Shown here: piece by piece, positions 16,466 through 22,660 of the stretch
How positions within the stretch are numbered: position 1 is the stretch's first letter
How the letters are laid out: each line of letters starts with the position of its first letter
Assembly (NCBI GenBank): GCA_937982665.1
Contig: CALJLD010000009.1
Span: 1-23,999, forward strand
DNA from: an uncultured Planctomycetales bacterium
Lineage (GTDB): Bacteria; Planctomycetota; Planctomycetia; Pirellulales; S012-138
Reading direction: 5' to 3'
DNA: 23,999 nt
Notes under the pieces: model-generated
Databases searched by the model: none
Seen by the model: the letters and a program-made list of their open reading frames with translations, nothing else
What the model was told of the DNA's origin: nothing
Translations under genes and position numbers: made by a program

Positions 16466-16655
16466 CCTTGGTTGCTGCGACCCTCCATTAGAAATTCTCA
16501 CAGCACTGAACGTGTTTCACACGAAGCGGCATCAAGATACAACGCATAACGGCGGCTTTCATTTGGAGAGTTGATGTTGGGTTGTTGTAGGCGCAGTCTC
16601 TGGATCCGGTTTGAAGCCTGCCAGCATTGCACATCCAAAAGTGTCACGCTGCAAG
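16466..16655. repeat. 190-bp upstream-region repeat, copy 2
   Basis: Second copy of the repeat at 15695-15883 in the same orientation, abutting the ribosome binding site of the zinc-ribbon gene. It opens the 1086-base gene-free stretch 16460-17545, which also holds two copies of the composite palindromic repeat and a possible gene remnant. Confidence 0.9.
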
Positions 16656-16773
16656 AAACTTTCGCCGGTGTGTGCCCAATCGAAGTATTTGAATCTTGGC
16701 TTTCGTAGTCGCAAACCATGATCGAATCGGCCCGCGCGAAGTGATCCAAGAAAGTGTCCTATTGCGTGCGGTA

Positions 16774-17033
16774 GGTGGCACTGGCAAGCGTAGTCTGCCA
16801 GTGTTCTTGCAGTTGAGGTTGAATGGCAATGGATCGAAGCATGTGCAGGGCGGGCGTAACTCTCACGTCGCGTATCGACAAGCTGTGTGATTTGACGCTT
16901 GCTTGTCGTTCACAAAAGCACTGGCAGACTTCGCTTGCCAGTGGCACCCATTTATTTTTCCGCAACGTTCCATGGCAACCGAACACGTTCTTGTATGAGC
17001 GCCGCGAGTGGCGCCGGCCATCCCACCGAAAGC
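16774..17033. repeat. 260-bp composite palindromic repeat, copy A
   Basis: Left arm 16774-16803 (GGTGGCACTGGCAAGCG...CTGCCAGTG) and right arm 16919-16948 (CACTGGCAGACTTCGC...CCAGTGGCACCC) are 30-base near-perfect inverted repeats, and each arm folds on itself. The 115-base centre includes ATGGCAATGGATCGAAGCAT. A conserved tail continues through CGCAACGTTCCATGGCA and GCGCCGCGAGTGGCGCCGGC to GAAAGC. Long frames through it are not coding. Confidence 0.9.
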
Positions 17034-17039
17034 GCGGCA

Positions 17040-17185
17040 TCCGAGCCGTCTGGTACAAGTCAACTATCCCGCGATCAACAACCGTCTTGGGCAAGATATC
17101 GAATCCATCTTCCCCGTTGCACTTGACCGGCTTGCAGATTCTGTTTTCGACAAACGCCGGATTGAACTGCGCCGCACGTTGGGTG
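17040..17185 (+). pseudogene. Possible short gene remnant between two repeat copies
   Basis: Between repeat copies A and B the + strand reads through a stretch that looks protein-like (VNYPAINNRLGQDIES, then IFPVALDRLADSVFDKRR) before running into repeat copy B. It has no own start and no recognisable family. It may be chance or a fragment of a decayed gene interrupted by repeats. Confidence 0.2.
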
Positions 17186-17415
17186 GCACTGGCAAGCGAA
17201 GGCTGCCAGTGCTTCTTGCGGTTGAGGTTGAATGGCAATGGATCGAAGCATGTGCAGGACGCCGTAACTCTCAAGTCGTGTATCGACAAGCTGTGTGATT
17301 TAACGCTTGCGTGTCGTTCACAAAAGCACTGGCAGACTGCGTTTGCCAGCGGCACCCAATTATTCTTCCACAACGTCCGTAGAACCCAAGCATGTCGTGC
17401 ATGAGCGCCGCGAGC
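17182..17415. repeat. Composite palindromic repeat, copy B (3'-shortened)
   Basis: Same architecture as copy A: left arm 17182-17211, right arm about 17327-17356, and a tail that ends early at GCGCCGCGAGCAGG (17403-17416). It is in the same orientation as copy A, 408 bases on. The pair makes a head-to-tail arrangement. Confidence 0.9.
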
Positions 17416-17545
17416 AGGGATCATGCCTCCAGGATGATTTCGACTTCGTTGCCGCTTGGAATCATCCAGGCCGAGGGTAAGGACGTAGCCTGAAGTCGCG
17501 AGGTTACCCTCGCTTGCGTTCAGTCCAGCCCCGGCACCCGGCGCG

Positions 17546-19039
17546 TTAAACGTAGCTGGCAATGGCCAAGCCTTCTTGAAGTGCCCAGCGACGGAGAACG
17601 TTCCGGGATTTGTCGTCAGGCAGGGCGTTACCCTTTCCGCGGGCCTGGCAGATCAAGCGTTGACCCAGCCGTACTTCAATGGTGAGGACCTTTTTCTGGC
17701 CTTCAAAGCTTTCTACTTCCAGCGACCAAATCGAGGTGACGCGGCGAGAGCACGAATTGGAATAACTTGCGACACAATGCCGCATGGTCCTTCCTTCGCG
17801 GGCTAGGGCCTTTGCGCTCAGGAGCTCGCGGATCGTCCAACGCTTTTGATTGCGGGCGCGCTCGTCCCCTTCAATGAACTCGAAGCCGCCGATCCTGGAA
17901 GGTTGCCACTGTAACGAGCCGCCAGTTTCGTAGCTCAACTGGCGATGCCACCTTTGAACCTGCTCCAACAGACTATGCGCGGTTCGCCCTTTCATAGAAA
18001 GGTTGGGTTGCGGCGGCGACTGTCGTTCGATCACGCCAGGCTCCACAAAAACTTCGCGGTCGTCAAAACGCTGATCGGCGAGGTAGTCGATGATCGGACC
18101 AACATGTGCCGTATCCAACATCGGATTATCGATAAAGAACCGAATGACAGTGATCCAAAAATCTTCGTGAGAAAAACCTTCTGCCAAACGCGTTCCACTG
18201 ATTGCATCGACGAGTCGCGCATTGCCGCCTAAGGCATGAATCTGACCCCAGCGCAATGCGGCTTCTACGCTGTAGTTCTTAGGGGCCTGCATAAAGTAAT
18301 GGGCCATCCGCTTTGTGTAGGAGATCGGAAGATCGGCAGTGCGGATGTTGTTACCACGGGCAACATGAATGAACCATTGCTGGGGTTTGAATCCAACTCC
18401 CCGAAACCACACCTGGTCGAAGAATGTCGGCACTTCGTATTTCGCCAAGAGGTGTCTTAGCAGCGATGAGAATCGACGTTGGGTGTTGTGCGAGTTCGGC
18501 TGCCAGGTTTCGATCGAGCGAATCCAGCAATGACCGTGTAACGCCAGTGATGCCAAGGCATCGGGGAATTGATTGCCTGGTTGCATTCCCAAATGGGCAA
18601 GGGCAGGCTGATGACCGAGGAAGTGTGGTTCGATGCGCTGGAGATGTAGCAGAAGTGAACGGAGTGTGTTGCTGGCCCGCCGGTTTTTTTTTTTGACTCG
18701 CTCATATGCGTGGCAAAGAGCGCGAAGCTGTGGGTCAGAGGTTGTAGCGGCGATGACTTCTTGATTGAAGACTTTGGCGATCGCTTCCGAAGGGCGTTTC
18801 TTCTGCCGCTTGGATCGCTTGAGTTGAAGCTTCGCACGCTGTCGGACAACGACGAGTCGCTCGCGTGCTCTTTGCGCTGGGCCTTTGTCTTTCTTCAGGC
18901 TGAATCCCTGCGCTCTGCACCATTCCCGGTATTCGTCAGTCGAGGCAATGCCCAATTCCTGAAGGTGCCACTTGAACTCCCGCTCTGCTTGCTCGGGAGA
19001 CTCGTCTTTTCTCGGGGGCTTTTTCTTGGATCGAGCCAT
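17546..19039 (-). CDS. PcfJ-domain protein
   Basis: A 497-aa cytosolic protein. The C-terminal 80 residues carry the PcfJ signature: EGRTMRHCVASYSNSC (RHC at 420-422), SIWSL, a VLTIEVR strand, and ICQARGKGN (465-471). PcfJ was named from the conjugative plasmid pCF10 and its function is not established. The N-terminal 110 residues are strongly basic (RSKKKPPRK; KRSKRQKKRP), suggesting nucleic-acid binding, and a 30-residue EFKWHLQELGIASTDEYREW-type helix lies near the start. The middle (RRFSSLLRHLLAKYEVPTFF) is typical of large bacterial PcfJ homologues. ATG 19039 gives the whole basic N-terminus; its Shine-Dalgarno is weak. A run of 11 A residues (18684-18694 on the complement) encodes the KKK near residue 116. 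No conjugation gene is in the window. Divergent from the kinase-Thg1 operon with 213 bases between. Confidence 0.85.
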   Translation of the reverse strand: MARSKKKPPRKDESPEQAEREFKWHLQELGIASTDEYREWCRAQGFSLKKDKGPAQRARERLVVVRQRAKLQLKRSKRQKKRPSEAIAKVFNQEVIAATTSDPQLRALCHAYERVKKKNRRASNTLRSLLLHLQRIEPHFLGHQPALAHLGMQPGNQFPDALASLALHGHCWIRSIETWQPNSHNTQRRFSSLLRHLLAKYEVPTFFDQVWFRGVGFKPQQWFIHVARGNNIRTADLPISYTKRMAHYFMQAPKNYSVEAALRWGQIHALGGNARLVDAISGTRLAEGFSHEDFWITVIRFFIDNPMLDTAHVGPIIDYLADQRFDDREVFVEPGVIERQSPPQPNLSMKGRTAHSLLEQVQRWHRQLSYETGGSLQWQPSRIGGFEFIEGDERARNQKRWTIRELLSAKALAREGRTMRHCVASYSNSCSRRVTSIWSLEVESFEGQKKVLTIEVRLGQRLICQARGKGNALPDDKSRNVLRRWALQEGLAIASYV

Positions 19040-19252
19040 CTATTTTGGCGTGCAAGGCGCGATTGCGAGTTTCAGGCGCATGCCTGCAGTTGTGAACCGA
19101 ACTGGTAGATGCCTTGTCATTGGTGTCCGACGAATCATGTCTTTGCTGTGTGAAGAGCTTCAGGCTTGGATGCACCAAAGACACATTGGCTTCGTCAGGG
19201 TTCGCGGGCTGAAACTATTGTCAGATGGATCTGTCGAAACGTTGGTATCCCC

Positions 19253-19786
19253 ATGCAAGCTGTCATCTTCACAGGTATTCCTGCTGCGGGGAAATCAACG
19301 TTCTATCAGCGGAACTTCTTTCGCACGCACGTCCGCATCAACCTGGACATGCTCAGGACTCGGCACCGGGAGAGTGTGCTGCTGCAAGCGTGTTTGGAGT
19401 CCAGGCAGCCGTTTGTTGTGGATAACACGAACCTTACGGCGGCTGAGCGGTCTCGTTATGTGACGCTGGCCCGAGCGCGGGGCTTTGAGGTCGTTGGCTA
19501 TTACTTTCGCTCTCAGGCGGCCGAGAGTCTGACGAGGAACGCAACGCGGCCTGTGGCTGATCAGGTTCCCAAGGCAGGAGTGCTGGGAGCTTGCGGCAGG
19601 CTGGAGCTTCCTTCGATTGAGGAAGGCTTTGCGAAATTGTGGTACGTGCGAATCGCAGCTGCGAAGTCTGCGAAATACCGTCTTTCAATTGGCGAGGATT
19701 CTGTTGTGGCGGAGGATTCTGTTGTGGCGGAGGATTTTGTTGTGGCGGAGGATTTTGTTGTCGAGGAGTGGCGAGATGAAGCTTGA
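19253..19786 (+). CDS. P-loop polynucleotide-kinase-like ATPase
   Basis: A 177-aa AAA_33/T4-Pnkp-like kinase. Walker A is GIPAAGKST (8-16). Asp32 and Arg35 in INLDMLR match the D-x-x-R catalytic pair of T4 polynucleotide 5'-kinase (D35, R38). VVDNTNL (about 58-64) is the typical Walker B-like strand of this family, and Arg residues in TRNATRPVADQVPK form a plausible lid. This suggests phosphorylation of an RNA or DNA 5'-OH, though small-molecule kinases share the fold. The C-terminal 30 residues are four 6-residue repeats EDSVVA/EDFVVA. ATG 19253 was chosen because it starts the beta strand before Walker A; the frame opens further upstream without domain support, and no Shine-Dalgarno is evident. 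It overlaps the Thg1-like gene by 11 bases, so the two are translationally coupled. Confidence 0.85.
   Translation: MQAVIFTGIPAAGKSTFYQRNFFRTHVRINLDMLRTRHRESVLLQACLESRQPFVVDNTNLTAAERSRYVTLARARGFEVVGYYFRSQAAESLTRNATRPVADQVPKAGVLGACGRLELPSIEEGFAKLWYVRIAAAKSAKYRLSIGEDSVVAEDSVVAEDFVVAEDFVVEEWRDEA
19694..19765 (+). repeat. Four 18-bp in-frame tandem repeats at kinase 3' end
   Basis: GAGGATTCTGTTGTGGCG occurs twice exactly and twice with C-to-T change (GAGGATTTTGTTGTSG-type), units at 19694, 19712, 19730 and 19748. The unit is 18 bp, so copy-number change keeps frame. The last unit runs into GAGGAG (19763-19768), the Shine-Dalgarno of the downstream Thg1-like gene. Confidence 0.95.
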
Positions 19787-20546
19787 CGAACTTGACAAGA
19801 AAATGCGGGTTTATGAAACGGCCCACGACTTGTGCGCGCTGCCGGGGCTTTATCTGATCGCGCGACTTGATGGCCGCTGCTTCACTCGGCTGACGAAGGA
19901 GGTTTGCCAGTTTGAAGCGCCGTTTGACCGCAGGTTTTGCGACTTGATGGTGAACACGGCCGAAGCGTTGATGAACTGCGGCTTTCAAGTGCAATACGCC
20001 TACACGGAAAGCGATGAGATTTCGCTGTTGTTGGCGAGTGAGGAAGCCCTCTTTGGCCGCAAGCTGCGGAAATACAATTCCACGTTGGCAGGCGAAGCGA
20101 GCGCGGCTTTCAGCTTGCGGCTGGGGCAAGCGGCATCATTTGATTGTCGTCTATCCCAGTTGCCCAGTGCGGAGCTTGTAGTGGACTACTTTCGTTGGCG
20201 GAATGAAGATGCCGCACGCAATGCGCTCAATGCGTGGTGCTATTGGACACTGCGCAAAAGCGGGATGGACGAGCAGGCGGCAACCCGGCGGCTGCTGGGA
20301 TTGTCTGTCGCCGAGAGCAACGAGCTTTTGTTTCAATACGGGATCAACTTCAATGACCTGCCTGCCTGGCAGAAGCGCGGCGTTGGTTTGTATTGGGAAG
20401 ATTACCAGAAGCAAGGTACAAACCCGCTGACCGGCGCTGCCACAAAGGCGACTCGCCGGCGAGTGCGGAGAGAGTTTGAGCTGCCGATGCGGGAAGCTTA
20501 CTCTGCGTTCATCGAGCGGCTGATTGGTGTGAAAAGAAACGGCTGA
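19776..20546 (+). CDS. thg1: Thg1-like protein (3'-5' RNA polymerase / tRNA-His guanylyltransferase family)
   Basis: A 256-aa member of the Thg1 superfamily, which adds nucleotides to RNA 5' ends in the 3'-5' direction after activating a 5'-phosphate. Catalytic residues are visible: Asp32 in ARLDGRCFTRLT, and Asp80-Glu81 in YTESDEISLL, matching the two-metal ligands of human THG1 (D29, D76, E77). FGRKLRKYNSTLAGEASAAF (93-112) is the other conserved block. In place of the eukaryotic HINNLYN tRNA-His motif it has ALNAWCYWTLRK, as bacterial and archaeal Thg1-like proteins do. A GVGLYWEDYQKQGTNPLTG segment follows. Start ATG 19776 is set by GAGGAG seven bases upstream; a longer in-frame ORF upstream only reads through the repeats. 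Coupled to the kinase gene by overlap. A 5'-end tRNA repair role is family inference. Confidence 0.92.
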   Translation: MKLDELDKKMRVYETAHDLCALPGLYLIARLDGRCFTRLTKEVCQFEAPFDRRFCDLMVNTAEALMNCGFQVQYAYTESDEISLLLASEEALFGRKLRKYNSTLAGEASAAFSLRLGQAASFDCRLSQLPSAELVVDYFRWRNEDAARNALNAWCYWTLRKSGMDEQAATRRLLGLSVAESNELLFQYGINFNDLPAWQKRGVGLYWEDYQKQGTNPLTGAATKATRRRVRREFELPMREAYSAFIERLIGVKRNG

Positions 20547-20607
20547 GGCATCTCTCATGAGTGTGGAACAACCCGTCAAGCAGGTCATTGTGATGCGGCG
20601 GCGAACG

Positions 20608-20861
20608 CACTGGCAAGCGCAGTCTGCCAGTGTTTCTTGCAGTTGAGGTTGAATGGCAATGGATCGAAGCATGTGCAGGGCGGCGTAACTCTCAAGTCGC
20701 GCATCGACAAGTTGTGTGATTTAACGCTTGCGTGTCGTTCACAAAAGCACCGGCAGACTGCGCTTGCCAGCGGCACCCAATTATTCTTCCGCAACGTTCC
20801 ATGGCACCGAACATGTTCTTGTATGAGCGCCGCGAGTGGCGCCGGCCATCCCACCGAAAGC
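20608..20861. repeat. Composite palindromic repeat, copy C
   Basis: Third copy of the element at 16774: left arm 20608-20632 (outer GGTGG tag missing), right arm about 20748-20777, the same GGCAATGGATCGAAGCATGT centre, and a full tail through GCGCCGCGAGTGGCGCCGGC to GAAAGC. It occupies nearly all of the 332-base gap between the convergent Thg1-like and SUKH-TPR genes and ends 17 bases from the latter's stop. Confidence 0.9.
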
Positions 20862-20878
20862 CGACTGTCATCAACGGG

Positions 20879-21934
20879 CTAAAGATGCCTTCCTTCCGGT
20901 TTCTCCATTGCGTTGAGCATGTTTCGCACAAGCGTCGCGCGCAGGTTGTTTCCAGCCAACTGGAAAAGCTCAGCGAGTCGATTGCCGAAGGTCAGCGGAT
21001 TGAGGTTGTAGCGTTCACGAAAACTGGTCGTCTCCATTGCGGCTCGACCTCCGATCAGGTTCCAAATCCGAGTCGCGTCCGAGTAAGCACCGGCAGTTGC
21101 ATACTCTTCGACGATCTGTTGAAGAACGTCCAGGTCGGGGTTCTCTGCCAATCCTGTTTCGAACGTCAATTCGTTGATTCGCTTTGCGAAGGGGTCATCG
21201 ACCAGCGACTCGTGGAGCGTTTTGGATTGTTGGAGCCATAAGACGGCCTTGCGATTCCAGTCGTTCCGAAACTTGCCAGGCAGTGATGTGTCTGACCAGA
21301 AGGAACCGCCGTAAAAGGCCAAAGGACCGATGAGAGCCTCGCGCAAATGAATGGTGGCTTCCTCTGGACGACGTTGGCGTCGAAGGACGCAAGCCAGGCC
21401 GAAATGGGCGGCAACGTATTCGGGCAGGCGGTCGAGCGACTCACGATACTTTTGTTCGGCGGCTTCGACATTGTTCTGGCTCAAAACAACATCCCCGGCC
21501 GCGCAAAGGTAATACGGGGAGTCCGGGTCTAGGGAGAGTAGCCGGTCGTAATCGTCGGAAGAAACACCGCGAAGGTCATGGTCGATCGGTGATTTTCCGG
21601 TCGCCTTTGTCACCAACTCGCGGTAGTGGTCGTGGCGATCCTCATCGTCATCGGTGCGTGCGAGTTCGCAGGCATAGAGCATCTCCACGTTAGAATGCTC
21701 TGGGATCAGCGACCACGCATCGTGGCTGCTGAACGCGACAATCGGAGGCGCTTCCTCCTGGCCGATCGGCCAATAGAAGCCGTGGTAGTCTCCGTTGCCG
21801 ATGCCGTAGAAAGGGAAGAAGCCAATCGGAGGAAACACCAACGAGTAGACTTTCGACCCAACGGGCGAGCCGTCCGGGTATAGCCCGTCCTCATAGCCGA
21901 GAATGTCATCGTCGTATGTGGTGGGGAGTTTCAT
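20879..21934 (-). CDS. SMI1/KNR4 (SUKH)-TPR protein
   Basis: A 351-aa cytosolic protein. The N-terminal third holds a SMI1/KNR4-type core: PPIGFFPFYGIGNGDYHGFYWPIG, then APPIVAFSSHDAWSLIPEHS. The middle holds TPR-like helices (YYLCAAGDVVLSQNNVEAAE, then AAHFGLACVLRRQRRPEEA). The C-terminal third (LDVLQQIVEEYATAGAYSDA...) also looks like helical repeats. The start at 21934 (MKLPTTYDDDILGYED) begins just before the domain; the frame runs on to 22030 but adds no domain and neither start has a good Shine-Dalgarno. The SUKH superfamily includes immunity proteins of contact-dependent toxins; a partner is not visible. Convergent with Thg1-like across repeat copy C. Confidence 0.75.
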   Translation of the reverse strand: MKLPTTYDDDILGYEDGLYPDGSPVGSKVYSLVFPPIGFFPFYGIGNGDYHGFYWPIGQEEAPPIVAFSSHDAWSLIPEHSNVEMLYACELARTDDDEDRHDHYRELVTKATGKSPIDHDLRGVSSDDYDRLLSLDPDSPYYLCAAGDVVLSQNNVEAAEQKYRESLDRLPEYVAAHFGLACVLRRQRRPEEATIHLREALIGPLAFYGGSFWSDTSLPGKFRNDWNRKAVLWLQQSKTLHESLVDDPFAKRINELTFETGLAENPDLDVLQQIVEEYATAGAYSDATRIWNLIGGRAAMETTSFRERYNLNPLTFGNRLAELFQLAGNNLRATLVRNMLNAMEKPEGRHL

Positions 21935-22096
21935 GCGCTGCCGTTGGTATCCTGGTTTCGGAATTTCGCCACAACGAATGAAATACCAACGCGATCCACT
22001 GATTGCAAATCGTGCTTGCTTGAGTGTCAATGTATCTGATGAGCTGACCGAGCATGCCTGGTGCTTTCGTCAGATATCAATCCCCGACTAGCGGCG

Positions 22097-22126
22097 GGTG
22101 GCACTGTCAAGCGAAGTCTGCCAGTG
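22097..22126. repeat. Solo left arm of composite palindromic repeat, copy D
   Basis: GGTGGCACTGTCAAGCGAAG followed by TCTGCCAGTG matches the left arm of copies A and B (16774, 17182) with one change, but the centre and right arm are absent. It sits 29 bases before the left arm of a different REPIN. The 434-base gene-free stretch 21935-22368 holds these two elements and little else I can support. Confidence 0.75.
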
Positions 22127-22154
22127 TGTCTTCTTTACTTGCACGCAACCAATC

Positions 22155-22299
22155 GGGTGCCACTGCTGGCTTGTCCAGCAGTGCTCAACCTAGACCGCTC
22201 GGCAACGGTTAAAGATGGACCTCGCAAGCGACGTGAAGGACCAACGGCTTAGGAAGAAACATAGCGGATTCACTGCTGGACAAGCCAGCAGTGGCACCC
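22155..22299. repeat. REPIN with perfect 29-bp inverted arms
   Basis: Left arm 22155-22183 begins GGGTGCCACTGCTGG and ends CCAGCAGTG; right arm 22271-22299 is its exact reverse complement. Each arm is itself a hairpin (CACTGCTGG / CCAGCAGTG, 5-base loop). The 87-base centre is non-coding. The pattern is that of REP doublets moved by RAYT-type transposases; no RAYT gene is in the window. Confidence 0.9.
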
Positions 22300-22368
22300 C
22301 GGCGAGCCGGTGGATCTACGGTTGTGAACGCCGATGCAATTTGTTGGAGCCAGAAGTTGTTCGTGGGC

Positions 22369-22620
22369 TCACGACTCCTCATCGTCTCCATCAACGTCTT
22401 CGTGGCTATACAAAATCTCAATTCCTATCGCTCTGCCATGAACATCGAAATCAATGCCAATTCCAGGGCCATCGTAGCCCTCAATCAAGTTGTGTACCCG
22501 TTCTGTTCTTACAACCACGCCTGTTACGAGGGTGTGTGGACGGTCGGCCAATTCGACGTATGATTGGTGGTAATCACCGTAAGTCCTAAGACGGATATGC
22601 TTCTTTCTCGAATCGTTCAT
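22369..22620 (-). CDS. DUF2283-like small protein
   Basis: An 83-aa protein with the DUF2283 pattern: YHQSYVELADRP near the N-terminus and DGPGIGIDFDVHGRAIGIEIL near the C-terminus. Function unknown; family members are small, widespread and often near toxin-antitoxin or restriction genes. The start at 22620 is set by AAGGAGA about eleven bases upstream; the longer frame to 22824 runs into the divergent gene and is discarded. It is divergent from the lipoprotein gene at 22661 with only 40 bases between starts, so the two probably share a control region. Confidence 0.7.
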   Translation of the reverse strand: MNDSRKKHIRLRTYGDYHQSYVELADRPHTLVTGVVVRTERVHNLIEGYDGPGIGIDFDVHGRAIGIEILYSHEDVDGDDEES

Positions 22621-22660
22621 ATTCCAGTTCTCTCCTTGAGGTGATTCAAAGAGGCTCGCG

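Noticed and set aside
16759..17562. Minus-strand open frame of 267 codons in the repeat region
   Set aside because: It runs through two copies of a palindromic repeat and repeats its own peptide accordingly; no start signal or family.
19617..19775. Upstream extension of the Thg1-like frame
   Set aside because: It only translates the kinase 3' end and its tandem repeats in another frame (repeated ILLWRR); the Shine-Dalgarno supports 19776.
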